NCBI GenBank assembly: GCA_900551625.1
Contig: URWZ01000018.1
Location: 1 to 13,649 of the forward strand
Source of the DNA: an uncultured Collinsella sp.
Lineage (GTDB): Bacteria; Actinomycetota; Coriobacteriia; Coriobacteriales; Coriobacteriaceae
Direction of reading: 5' to 3'
DNA length: 13,649 nt
Numbering within the stretch: position 1 is the first letter of the stretch; every line of letters starts with the position of its first letter. Under the pieces are notes generated by a model that worked only from the letters and a program-made list of their open reading frames with translations, was not told where the DNA came from and made no database searches. Position numbers and translations under genes: made by a program. This document shows positions 6,823-13,649 of the stretch, in pieces.

Positions 6823-7296
6823 CTAGGAGCGCGTCTCCATCTTGGCGTGGCACTTGGGGCAGGTGACGCGGATCTTGCCCTTGCCCTTGGGGACGGACAG
6901 CATCTGGCCGCAGTTGGGGCACTTGAGGTATGCCGTGGTTTTGCGACCCTTCCACATCTTCTTGGCCGTGCGCTTGGCGCGCTCAAAGTCTTCCTTGCTG
7001 GTGCCGGCCGCGCGCGAGGTGCTGGCCGCTGCAGTTCTACCGCCCAAGCTGGCGACGAACTTGCCCAGGCCGGGGACGTTCGCGGTCGCGGCGACAAAGG
7101 CCTCGTTCTCCTTGCGACGTGCGTCGACGTTTTTGGACAGGCCGCGCAGCACGCCAATCACGATAACGGCGATGGCGATCCAGCTGAGCCACTGGATGCG
7201 GGCTATCGATCCGACCATCGCGATGACGATGCCGGCAAAACCCATCACGATGGTGAGTTCATCGGCACCATTGCGACCCTTCATAAAGTCATTCAT
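6823..7296 (-). CDS. Small membrane protein with C-terminal zinc ribbon
   Basis: 157 aa from ATG 7296, with AAAGG (7309-7305) 8 bases upstream; an upstream in-frame ATG at 7326 lacks this site. It opens with MNDFMKGRNGADELT, then two hydrophobic helices (about 15-33 and 36-52). Next come a basic RGLSKNVDARRKEN segment and a long, probably flexible or helical region. The zinc ribbon has C126, C129, C146 and C149 (CPNCGQMLSVPKGKGKIRVTCPKC). Proteins with this plan, including the PKGKGKI..TCPKC ending, are common and uncharacterised in Firmicutes and Actinobacteria. Inferred role: membrane-anchored cytoplasmic zinc-ribbon domain, partner unknown. It lies downstream of csoR on the same strand, but a hairpin (7352-7398) separates them, so it need not belong to the copper cassette. 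Confidence 0.88.
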   Translation of the reverse strand: MNDFMKGRNGADELTIVMGFAGIVIAMVGSIARIQWLSWIAIAVIVIGVLRGLSKNVDARRKENEAFVAATANVPGLGKFVASLGGRTAAASTSRAAGTSKEDFERAKRTAKKMWKGRKTTAYLKCPNCGQMLSVPKGKGKIRVTCPKCHAKMETRS

Positions 7297-7351
7297 GCAA
7301 ATTGCCTTTCGTTCGATATGCTGCACGCCTTTATACCCGATTTAGAGCAAG

Positions 7352-7398
7352 GGGGACAGGTTAATCTGCACCAATGTGGTGCAAACATACCTGTCCCC
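7352..7398. repeat. Two-tier inverted repeat between csoR and the zinc-ribbon gene
   Basis: Outer arms GGGGACAGGT (7352-7361) and ACCTGTCCCC (7389-7398) enclose inner arms TGCACCA (7367-7373) and TGGTGCA (7377-7383) with an ATG loop. No T-tract follows on the - strand, so it is not a classic terminator for csoR. The GGGGAC ends resemble the hairpins at 2562 and 6733, suggesting a dispersed intergenic repeat. Confidence 0.8.
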
Positions 7399-7408
7399 AA
7401 TGCCCCAA

Positions 7409-7681
7409 TTACTTGGAGAGCTTGTCGACGACGCGTTCGATCTCGGCGAGCTTGGCGGCTTTGAGATCTTCGTCGCCCGATTCGATTGCCGAAGTCACGC
7501 AGCCCTCGATATGCGCCTTGAGCACGTCGGCGTTGATGCGCGCAATGAGCGCCTGCGTTGCCATGAGCTGCGTGGAAATATCGACGCAGTAGCGGTCCTC
7601 ATCGACCATCCGCAAGATGCCGTCGATCTGGCCGCGTGCCGTCTTGAGCATGCGGGTCACCGATTTGTGGTCTGCCATCAT
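7409..7681 (-). CDS. csoR: CsoR-family copper-sensing repressor
   Basis: 90 aa, normal for the family: an all-helical tetrameric repressor that releases operator DNA on binding Cu(I). The Cu(I) ligand set is complete: C32 (YCVDIS), H57 and C61 (AHIEGC), matching Cys-His-Cys of characterised CsoR. The helix-1 signature RMLKTARGQIDGILRMV is also present. Start is ATG 7681 with GAGGA (7692-7688) 6 bases upstream; ATG 7678 directly follows and is an equally plausible start. The frame is open upstream, but that part is the 24-bp inverted repeat. It is last in the order copA-copZ-csoR, and a CsoR-type operator is found in the copA promoter. Relatives that sense formaldehyde or sulfur lack this ligand set or neighbourhood. 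Confidence 0.95.
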   Translation of the reverse strand: MMADHKSVTRMLKTARGQIDGILRMVDEDRYCVDISTQLMATQALIARINADVLKAHIEGCVTSAIESGDEDLKAAKLAEIERVVDKLSK

Positions 7682-7723
7682 GGCGGGTCCTCGTTTCTGG
7701 TCGATCTTCCGGATGCCCCCGTC

Positions 7724-7790
7724 AGTTGCGGTGAAATACGGACTGTTCAAAGGCCTAGGGCGGCCCAACAGTCCGTATTTCACCGCAACT
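7724..7790. repeat. 24-bp perfect inverted repeat between copZ and csoR
   Basis: Arms 7724-7747 and 7767-7790 are exactly complementary over 24 bases; the left arm begins AGTTGCGGTGAAATACGGAC. The 19-nt loop (7748-7766) is GC-rich and contains AGGCCTAGGG. It begins 27 bases after the copZ stop. The next bases on the - strand are G-rich, not a T-tract, so it is not a canonical terminator. It may attenuate read-through or protect the upstream mRNA, or be a mobile short palindrome. Confidence 0.92.
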
Positions 7791-7816
7791 TCTGAGGATT
7801 GAGTAGGCAGCGCCTG

Positions 7817-8038
7817 CTACGCGGCGGTTACGGACAGGGCATGGAATTTCTCGCCGGCGCCCTCGACGGCGGCGGCGAGCTGCTCGGCGGTCACGGTGTC
7901 GGCGCACTCCACCTGGACGGTCTGGGTCTCGTGATCGGCGTCGGCATCGGTCACGCCGGCAACGTTGAGCAGCGCCGTCTCGACGGTGGCGTCGCAGTGG
8001 CCGCACATAAGGCCGGAAGTCTTGATTGTGTAACGCAT
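7817..8038 (-). CDS. copZ: Copper chaperone, single HMA domain
   Basis: 73 aa, the usual CopZ length. The metal-binding loop GLMCGHCDATVE gives C12-x2-C15, the heavy-metal-associated motif that carries Cu(I) to the copper ATPase. The rest follows the beta-alpha-beta-beta-alpha-beta pattern (NVAGVTDADADHETQTVQVE, then TAEQLAAAVEGAG). Start is ATG 8038 with AGAGAGGA (8052-8045) 6 bases upstream. The frame is open further upstream without a stop, but that stretch encodes part of a structured leader and lacks a comparable ribosome binding site. It is the second gene of the copper cassette, 147 bases after copA. Confidence 0.94.
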   Translation of the reverse strand: MRYTIKTSGLMCGHCDATVETALLNVAGVTDADADHETQTVQVECADTVTAEQLAAAVEGAGEKFHALSVTAA

Positions 8039-8081
8039 GGATATTCCTCTCTGTTGTGTTGGCTTTCTCAGCCACTCGACC

Positions 8082-8139
8082 TTGACCTTCAAGCCGTCGC
8101 TCGCGTACCAAAGTACGCGTCGCTCCTCTTTCAGGTCAA
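8082..8139 (-). promoter_or_regulatory. Nested stem structure in the copA-copZ gap
   Basis: Read on the - strand, TTGACCT (8139-8133) pairs with AGGTCAA (8088-8082) and encloses CGCGTAC (8119-8113), loop TTTG, GTACGCG (8108-8102). The octamer CGTCGCTC is repeated at 8095-8102 and 8118-8125 on the + strand. It lies 43 bases before the copZ start, inside the putative copA-copZ transcript. It could be an untranslated control element or a dispersed repeat. No known riboswitch is recognised. Confidence 0.45.
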
Positions 8140-8185
8140 TCTCGGGCACCTGGAAAACCCGTTCTAAATGGACGTAATGGTGAGC

Positions 8186-10528
8186 CTATTTTGCCACTTT
8201 AGGCTTAAAGGATTTTAGGCGCAGCGCATTGCTTACGACGCAGACGCTCGACAGGCTCATGGCCGCGGCGCCAAACATCGGCGAGAGTTGCCAACCGGTG
8301 AGGGGGAAGAACACGCCCGCGGCGAGCGGAATGCCGATGCCGTTGTAGAACAGCGCCCAGAACAGGTCTTGCTTGATGTTGCGAATCGTGGCGCGCGAAA
8401 GCTCGATGGCTCGCGCAACATCCATGAGGTCGCTGCGCATGAGTACCACGTCGGCGCCCTCCTTGGCGATGTCGGCGCCGGTGCCGATAGCAAGGCCCAC
8501 GTCGGCGCGCGCCAGGGCGGGGGAGTCGTTGATGCCGTCTCCCACCATGGCGACCTTGCTGCCCGCATCCTGCAACTCGCGCACGTGGCGCTCCTTGTCG
8601 GCGGGGAGGACGTCGGCGATGACCTGCTTACTGCTCAGTCCCACGCGGCGGGCGATTGCCTCGGCCGTCACGCGGTTGTCGCCGGTGAGCATGCGCACGT
8701 CGACGCCGAGCTTGCGGAGCGCGGCGATGGCCTCGGCGCTCGTCTCTTTGACCTCGTCAGCCACGGCGATGGTACCGACGAGCTCGCCGTTCTTGGCAAA
8801 GAACAGCGGCGTCTTGCCTTCGGCGGCAAATTGCTCGGCAAGACCCGCGGGCACGGTAACGCCTAGCTCGTCCATCAGGCGCACGTTGCCGGCGGCAATG
8901 GCGTTTTGCCCCTCGCGTGCCGTAACGCCGCGACCGGGCACGGCGGCAAAGTCCTCGACCATGCGCGCGACTATTCCGCGTGCCTCGCACTCGGCCATAA
9001 TCGCCTCGGCCAGCGGGTGCTCGCTTGAGCGCTCCAACGCGGCGGCCAGCTTGAGCAGCGCCTTTTCGCTCATGGCGGGCGAGCCGTCAGTGCGCGTGGC
9101 TACTACGATATCGGTCACGGCAGGCTTGCCGCGGGTGACCGTGCCCGTCTTATCGAGCACCACGGTGCCCACGCTGCGCAGGTTCTCCAGTGCCTCGGCG
9201 CTCTTAAACAGAATGCCCATCTCGGCGCCCTTGCCGGTGCCGACCATAATGGCGACGGGCGTGGCCAGGCCGAGCGCGCACGGACAGCTGATCACCAGCA
9301 CGGCGACGGCGGAGGTGAGTGCCTCGTTCACGCTGCCGGTCAGCGCCATCCACGCCACAAAGGTCACGGCCGAGATCGTAAACACCACGGGCACGAACAC
9401 GCCGGCGACCTTGTCGGCCATGCGGGCGATGGGCGCCTTGGTGGCATTGGCGTCCTCGACGAGCTGGATGATCTTGGCGAGCGACGTGTCGGCACCCACG
9501 CGCGTGGCACGGAAGGTAAACGATCCGGTGCGGTTGACCGTGGCGGCGTTGACGGTGTCGCCGGCGGTCTTTTCCACGGGGATGGACTCGCCGGTGAGCG
9601 CGCTCTCGTCCACGGCCGAGCTGCCCTCGAGCACCACGCCATCGACGGGGATGGACTCGCCGGGGCGCACGCGCAAGACCTGACCGGGAAGGATGCTGTC
9701 GACGTCGACGGTGGTCTCGCTGCCGTCCTCTGCCACGACGGTCGCGGTCTTGGGCGCCAGGTCGATCAGCGCCTCGATGGCGCCGCCGGTTTTGGACTTG
9801 CTGCGCGTCTCGAGGTATTTGCCCACGGTGACGAGCGACAGGATCGTGCCCGCGCTCTCAAAATACAGATTGTCCATGCCCGTCATCATGGCCTCGTGCA
9901 CTTGCCCGGCGGCTAGCTGGTCGGCCATGACGAACATGGCGTAGAGCGACCAGGCGATGGAAGCGGTGGCGCCCACGGCAATAAGGGCGTCCATGGTGGG
10001 CGCGCCGTGCGCGAGCGATTTAAACCCGTTGATAAAGTACGCGTCGTTGACATAGACGATGGGGATGAGCAGGACGAGCTCGGTGAGGGCGAGCGTCATG
10101 CTGTGGGTATGGTCGGTGAAGACACCAGGCAGCGGCCAACCAAGCATGTGCCCCATGCCTATGTAGAACAGTGGGATGAGGAATGCGATCGAGACGATGA
10201 GGCGGGTGCGCATGGCAGAGGCGGCGGCCTCCAATTTTTTGGTCGGCGACTCCATATGGGCGGCGCCGGACCTGGCTTGCGCGCTGCCACTTGAGCCGGC
10301 GGCATCGGTGCCCGTGCTGACGGGCGAGGCCGAATAGCCCGCGCGATCGACGGCGGTGCAGATGTCATCGGGGCTGACCTGCGCGGGGTCGTAGTCCACC
10401 AGCATGGAACCGGCGAGTAGATTGACCGCGACGCTTTGGACGCCGTCGAGCTTGCTCACGGCGCGGTCAACATGCGCCTGGCAGGCGGCGCACGTCATGC
10501 CGCCCACGTCGAACTTATCTTGAGCCAT
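8186..10528 (-). CDS. copA: P1B-type copper-exporting ATPase
   Basis: 780 aa with one N-terminal HMA domain (GMTCAAC, C13 and C16), then a Ser/Ala/Gly-rich linker (about 70-95) and the transport core. Motifs: TGE at 312-314, CPC at 415-417 in the metal-transport helix, DKTGT at 459-463 (phosphorylated D459), the nucleotide-binding SSEHPL at 501-506, TGDN at 615-618 and GDGIND at 663-668. Y728-N729 and the M757-S-x-S-S motif in the last helices are the signature of the Cu(I)-exporting P1B-1 group. It should export Cu(I) across the cytoplasmic membrane, receiving it from CopZ. Start ATG 10528 has AAAGGAG (10540-10534) 5 bases upstream. The intact motifs indicate a functional pump. The promoter upstream carries a CsoR-type operator. 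Confidence 0.97.
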   Translation of the reverse strand: MAQDKFDVGGMTCAACQAHVDRAVSKLDGVQSVAVNLLAGSMLVDYDPAQVSPDDICTAVDRAGYSASPVSTGTDAAGSSGSAQARSGAAHMESPTKKLEAAASAMRTRLIVSIAFLIPLFYIGMGHMLGWPLPGVFTDHTHSMTLALTELVLLIPIVYVNDAYFINGFKSLAHGAPTMDALIAVGATASIAWSLYAMFVMADQLAAGQVHEAMMTGMDNLYFESAGTILSLVTVGKYLETRSKSKTGGAIEALIDLAPKTATVVAEDGSETTVDVDSILPGQVLRVRPGESIPVDGVVLEGSSAVDESALTGESIPVEKTAGDTVNAATVNRTGSFTFRATRVGADTSLAKIIQLVEDANATKAPIARMADKVAGVFVPVVFTISAVTFVAWMALTGSVNEALTSAVAVLVISCPCALGLATPVAIMVGTGKGAEMGILFKSAEALENLRSVGTVVLDKTGTVTRGKPAVTDIVVATRTDGSPAMSEKALLKLAAALERSSEHPLAEAIMAECEARGIVARMVEDFAAVPGRGVTAREGQNAIAAGNVRLMDELGVTVPAGLAEQFAAEGKTPLFFAKNGELVGTIAVADEVKETSAEAIAALRKLGVDVRMLTGDNRVTAEAIARRVGLSSKQVIADVLPADKERHVRELQDAGSKVAMVGDGINDSPALARADVGLAIGTGADIAKEGADVVLMRSDLMDVARAIELSRATIRNIKQDLFWALFYNGIGIPLAAGVFFPLTGWQLSPMFGAAAMSLSSVCVVSNALRLKSFKPKVAK

Positions 10529-10575
10529 GGCTTCTCCTTTCTGTAGTTCGGTGTTGGAATTGTTAACCTACCGAT

Positions 10576-10606
10576 ACTATACACCCATACCCCCTGGGGG
10601 TGTCCA
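10576..10606 (-). promoter_or_regulatory. copA promoter
   Basis: On the - strand, -35 TGGACA (10606-10601) and -10 TATAGT (10581-10576) are separated by 19 bases that are almost wholly occupied by the GC-rich operator. A 19-base gap is longer than the usual 17, so basal activity may be weak. The -10 lies 47 bases upstream of the copA start codon. Confidence 0.6.
10587..10603. promoter_or_regulatory. CsoR-type operator
   Basis: ATACCCCCTGGGGGTGT: an exact 13-base palindrome ACCCCC-T-GGGGGT (10589-10601), extended imperfectly on both sides. It matches the G/C-tract pseudo-palindromes bound by CsoR proteins. It lies between the -35 and -10 of copA, so a bound repressor would block polymerase. 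The csoR gene is in the same cassette. Confidence 0.85.
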
Positions 10607-10649
10607 GTGCAGAGAGAAATGTATGACATCTCGCTACAGATGAGGGTAG

Positions 10650-10678
10650 TTGGTTGACCGATGGACCGTCCCAACCAA
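10650..10678. repeat. Small inverted repeat beside array 3
   Basis: TTGGTTG (10650-10656) and CAACCAA (10672-10678) bracket a segment containing the palindrome GGACCGTCC (10663-10671). The GGAC/GTCC centre recalls the 6733-6757 palindrome. Short and imperfect, so a weak call. Confidence 0.4.
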
Positions 10679-10680
10679 AC

Positions 10681-10979
10681 ATCTCAATCTGTAACATCTG
10701 GATCGGTTTTTGAACCATAGCTGTTACGGATCAAGATAAACAGTTGGCAGGAAACTCAATGTCTCAATCTGTAACATCTAGCAGGGAAATATGACCTCTA
10801 ACTGTTACAGATCAAGACATAGAAATCGGCCGAAAACTAATGTCTCGATCTGTAACAACTAGACCCCGTTTTACCGAGTAACTGTTACAGATCAAGACAA
10901 ACCATTCGAGGGTAACCCGAACGTCTCGATCTGTAACAGTAAGACCGATGTTTGGGTCTTAGTTGTTACAGATCGAGAC
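10681..10979. repeat. Palindrome array 3: four units, 80-81-bp period
   Basis: Units are 10681-10737, 10761-10818 (58 bp), 10842-10898 and 10923-10979; starts are 80, 81 and 81 bases apart and spacers are 23, 23 and 24 nt. Arms are the same 15-mers as at 3670 and 5072. The first unit is the most degenerate, with a G-to-A change at the outer end of the left arm matched by C-to-T in the right arm. The last unit has perfect arms plus an extra stem TAAGACC (10940-10946) / GGTCTTA (10956-10962) inside its core. It lies between the copA promoter and the terminator of the LPXTG gene, with no nuclease-like gene adjacent inside the window. Confidence 0.95.
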
Positions 10980-11012
10980 AATCTCGGAGCAGATGCCCCG
11001 GGCATACAACGT

Positions 11013-11049
11013 AAAACGCCGGGGCGCCCGCGTGATGGGCGCCCCGGCG
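11013..11049 (-). terminator. Terminator of the LPXTG surface-protein gene
   Basis: Perfect 13-bp GC stem CGCCGGGGCGCCC (11017-11029) / GGGCGCCCCGGCG (11037-11049), 7-nt loop, followed on the - strand by TTTT (11016-11013). It lies 60 bases after the stop of the surface-protein gene. Confidence 0.9.
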
Positions 11050-11108
11050 CATGTTGGGCAGGGTTTGCGAAGCGGTGGGAGGGAGGAGAAGCCGTCCTCC
11101 CGAAATCC

Positions 11109-13649
11109 TTACTCCTGACGACGCTTCTTGTCAGTCAGGAAGACGCCGGCGGCTACGAGCACGACACCTCCGATGACAAACGTCTCACCGGCGAGCGCAG
11201 CATTGTCGCCCGTGGTGGGAAGCGCCGAGTTGTCGGCCGTCTTGGCGTTGCCGGCAGACGGCTTTCCAGCAACCGGCTTAGCGGCGGCCTGCGTGATCTT
11301 GGCCTGCTCGGCCTTCGCCGCCTCCTGCTCCTGACGAGCGATCTCGTCCTTCAGGGCCTGCTCGGCGGCAACGCGTTTTGCCTTTGCCTCGTTGTAGGCG
11401 TTGAGAGCCTCGGTGTAGGCGGGCGTCGCAGCATCAAGGTCTGCCTGAGCGGCATCAAGTGCGGCCTTTGCGTTATGTTCTGCCTGCTTGGCGGCGACGC
11501 ACTTGGCAAAGAGGGCATTGAGCGTATCGTTCGCGTTTGCGTCAGAGCCAGTAGCAATGCCGTTTTCGACGTTGATGGACTTGAGCTTTCCGAGAGTAGC
11601 GGCAGCGGCGTCCGATGCGGCCTGAGAATTCTCGACCGCCTGTTCGGCGTTTGCGATGGCGTCGTTTGCCGCACCAAGGGCGACTCCGGCCTCGGTAACT
11701 GCTACGTCGGCCTCCTTCTTGGCCGCCTCGGCGGTGGCAAGATTATCGGCTGCATTGCTCAGGGCGTCGGCACGGGCCTTCTTTGAAGCAAAGTCGTTTT
11801 CCGCCGTGGCCAGATTGCTTGTGGCGTGCTCCGCGGTCGCCGCCTTGACCTCGGCGTTGTCCTTCGCGGTGTCGAGGGCCTGCTTTTTGGCAGCCTCGTC
11901 GAGCTTCGCCTTTTCGAGAGCGCTCTGGGCAGACGTCTGGGCTGCCGTGGCTTCATCAAGCGCCTGATGGGCCTCATCGGCTTTCTCCTGAGCCGCAGCA
12001 ACATCGGCTGAATACTTGGCAAGTTCCTTCTTTGCATCTTGCAGAGCCTGCTGCTTTACGAGAGTCTCTGCCTTGGCGTCATCAACCTTCTTCTGACTCT
12101 GAGCGGCTTGCTCTTGCGATGCCTTAAGCTCGGCGCGCTTCTGGTTGACGACCTGCTCTGCGGTCGCCACGTTGCTTTGGGCGGCTTTGACCTGGTCTTC
12201 GGCTTCGGCAACTTTTCCGTTTGCCTTGGCGAGATTCTGCTTTGCTAGGGCAACAGCGGCGGCGGCACTTGCTACGCTGTCGTTCTTGGCGGCAAGGTCG
12301 CTATTCGCGGCAACAATGCCTTCCTGCTTTTGAGCGACGAGGGTTTCAGCTGCCTTTACGGCATCGGCTTTCGATGCCGCCGTGCTGCGCTTTTGCTCAA
12401 GGTTCGTCTTTGCGGCGGCAAGGTTATCGCTGGCTTTGGAGAGGCTCAGCTGATACTGATCAAAGAGATTCTCGAGTTCATCGATCGAGTATTCTTTTTC
12501 GTACGAACCGTAATTGTTGTCGATCTCCAAGACGAACACATACGGCCAAAGGGTTCCGCGCGAGTTGATGCCGTATCCCATGGTTTTGGCGTTAGGTTGT
12601 ACGATATTCAAATAATGGCCGACGGTGCCAAAGTCTGCCCCTTGCTTTTCGAATTCGGTTTTGTGGCTCCAGAAAGTATCCCAAGCATCTTTGGGGGCAA
12701 CGTTGCCAAGGCCGGCTTTCGCTGCAGCCTCGTCAAATATCTCCTTTTCATTATCGACCCATTGGTGCGCGATGTTTTCTTTAGTACTGAAGTTCCAGGC
12801 GGCATTTTCACAATTGGCGTAATCTGAGTGACCTAGCGTTTTGTCAGAGTAATTGGAGTCGGATTGAGCGATTGCCATTTGCTCGGCCGTCACCCTAAGC
12901 TCACTCAATCCAACGCTTGCACGGTATTCGTTAATCTCGCGCAGCTTGTTAAACGATAGCTTGGCGTTGTCGAGTGACGTGCCGTCTTTTTTATCGCCAA
13001 TGGTCGTCGGGTTTTTATCGCTCTGCCTATAGATGATGTTTGCAGCGTCGTTGGCGCCGATGAACTGGTAGAAGCCGATGACGCTCTGCGCCTCCGCCGT
13101 CGTTGCCTTATCGGTTGCCGCCTTGCACGTATCGTATGCTTTCTGTGCATCGACAACGGCTTGATCGGCGGCCGCCTGGTTTGCCTTGGCAGTTTCGAGC
13201 GCCTTGTCTGCCTGCTCCTTCTCGGCTTTTGCCTGATCGACTTGTTTCTGAGCGGCCTTTGCTTTCTCCAGTTCGGTAGCATGTGCCTGCTTTGCCGAGG
13301 TCAACTCCGATTGCGCCGCATCGGCTTTCGTCTGGGCTGCCGTTACATCATTTTCGGCTGCTGCGACTGTCTGCTTCTTGGCTTCGAGCTCGCTTTCGGC
13401 GCCGGTGAGGGCGTCCCGCTTGGATTCAACGTCGCTATTTGCCTGAGAAAGGCCTGCTTCGGCAGTCGCCTGCTGCTGTTTCGCCTGGTCGAGTGCGCTT
13501 TGGGCAGCATCGACCTTTGCCTGGGCGGCGTCATACTCCGGGCCCTCGGCGCCTGCCTTTGCGGCCGCCAAATCGGCTTGTGCGCTGTCGTACGCTTTCT
13601 GTGCCGCGACTACCTTACCATCTGCGGCGGCCTTTTCCTGCTGAGCGGA
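11109..13649 (-). CDS. LPXTG wall-anchored coiled-coil protein with internal CAP domain (5' truncated by the window)
   Basis: The frame is open to the window edge, so 846 C-terminal residues are visible and the N-terminus, with any signal peptide, is missing; the TTG at 13571 is internal. Order from the edge: an Ala/Lys/Glu/Gln-rich heptad-like coiled coil (about 1-185); a globular CAP/SCP domain (about 231-376, DNA about 12520-12960) with LREINEYRASVGLSELRV, GHS (H274), ENIAHQW (E291) and VGHYLNIVQPNAKTMGYGI (H345); a second long Ala-rich coiled coil (about 395-775); and a Pro/Lys/Ala linker. The sorting signal is LPTTG (810-814), a hydrophobic helix FVIGGVVLVAAGVFL, then KKRRQE. Sortase would link it to peptidoglycan with the CAP domain held out on a stalk. 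The CAP-encoding part looks less GC-rich than the flanking coiled coils, hinting at domain insertion. Probable adhesin or host-interaction protein; ligand unknown. Confidence 0.92.
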   Translation of the reverse strand, partial: SAQQEKAAADGKVVAAQKAYDSAQADLAAAKAGAEGPEYDAAQAKVDAAQSALDQAKQQQATAEAGLSQANSDVESKRDALTGAESELEAKKQTVAAAENDVTAAQTKADAAQSELTSAKQAHATELEKAKAAQKQVDQAKAEKEQADKALETAKANQAAADQAVVDAQKAYDTCKAATDKATTAEAQSVIGFYQFIGANDAANIIYRQSDKNPTTIGDKKDGTSLDNAKLSFNKLREINEYRASVGLSELRVTAEQMAIAQSDSNYSDKTLGHSDYANCENAAWNFSTKENIAHQWVDNEKEIFDEAAAKAGLGNVAPKDAWDTFWSHKTEFEKQGADFGTVGHYLNIVQPNAKTMGYGINSRGTLWPYVFVLEIDNNYGSYEKEYSIDELENLFDQYQLSLSKASDNLAAAKTNLEQKRSTAASKADAVKAAETLVAQKQEGIVAANSDLAAKNDSVASAAAAVALAKQNLAKANGKVAEAEDQVKAAQSNVATAEQVVNQKRAELKASQEQAAQSQKKVDDAKAETLVKQQALQDAKKELAKYSADVAAAQEKADEAHQALDEATAAQTSAQSALEKAKLDEAAKKQALDTAKDNAEVKAATAEHATSNLATAENDFASKKARADALSNAADNLATAEAAKKEADVAVTEAGVALGAANDAIANAEQAVENSQAASDAAAATLGKLKSINVENGIATGSDANANDTLNALFAKCVAAKQAEHNAKAALDAAQADLDAATPAYTEALNAYNEAKAKRVAAEQALKDEIARQEQEAAKAEQAKITQAAAKPVAGKPSAGNAKTADNSALPTTGDNAALAGETFVIGGVVLVAAGVFLTDKKRRQE

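Noticed and set aside
7724..7790. Rho-independent terminator of copZ
   Set aside because: The stem is very strong, but the sequence after it on the - strand is G-rich with no T-tract.
8039..8149. N-terminal extension of CopZ
   Set aside because: The frame is open, but the AGAGAGGA site 6 bases before ATG 8038 and the standard 73-aa length favour the shorter protein.
8373..9683. Long open frame on the + strand opposite copA (436 codons)
   Set aside because: Ser/Thr/Ala-rich low-complexity translation opposite a fully conserved ATPase.
11109..13571. Complete surface-protein gene starting at TTG 13571
   Set aside because: The frame continues open to the window edge with the same coiled-coil composition and there is no signal peptide, so the true start lies outside.

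Overview
The window reads as chromosomal DNA of a high-GC Gram-positive gut-type bacterium, most likely Coriobacteriia (Collinsella-like). This is inferred from the GC-rich codon use, strong GGAGG-type ribosome binding sites, an LPXTG sortase substrate with very long Ala-rich coiled coils, and a CsoR-type copper cassette. No rRNA, tRNA or unambiguous taxonomic marker is present, so the genus is an inference.

Layout. (1) 1-2509, + strand: the 3' end of the glutamate synthase large subunit (gltB), then gltD five bases later, closed by a 14-bp hairpin. (2) 2926-3633, +: an unrecognised 235-aa protein. (3) 3670-5209: a module in which one gene, with an AbiEi-like N-terminal region and a DUF559/Vsr-like PD-(D/E)XK nuclease C-terminal domain, lies between two arrays of an unusual palindrome. 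(4) 5359-6729, +: a metal-dependent amidohydrolase, sharing a bidirectional terminator with (5) 6823-7296, -, a small two-helix membrane protein with a C-terminal zinc ribbon. (6) 7409-10528, -: a copper-efflux cassette read copA, copZ, csoR, with a CsoR-type operator in the copA promoter. (7) 10681-10979: a third array of the same palindrome. (8) 11109-13649, -: the 3' end of a large LPXTG wall-anchored coiled-coil protein with an internal CAP domain.

The most striking feature is the palindrome family. Ten units occur in three arrays (4, 2 and 4 units). Each unit is 57 bp (one is 58): two 15-nt arms, consensus GTCTCGATCTGTAAC and its reverse complement, around a 27-nt variable core. Within arrays, units start every 80-81 bp, separated by 23-24-nt spacers. 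Half of the 20 arms have CA or TG in place of the single internal CpG. Loop-edge subtypes appear in the same order in all three arrays. Two of the arrays tightly flank the nuclease-like gene, which suggests a REP/BIME-like element possibly linked to a non-RAYT nuclease. That link is a hypothesis.

A second set of hairpins (2562-2602, 6733-6757, 7352-7398, perhaps 10650-10678) shares GGAC/GTCC ends and looks like another short intergenic repeat family. A separate 24-bp perfect inverted repeat lies between copZ and csoR.
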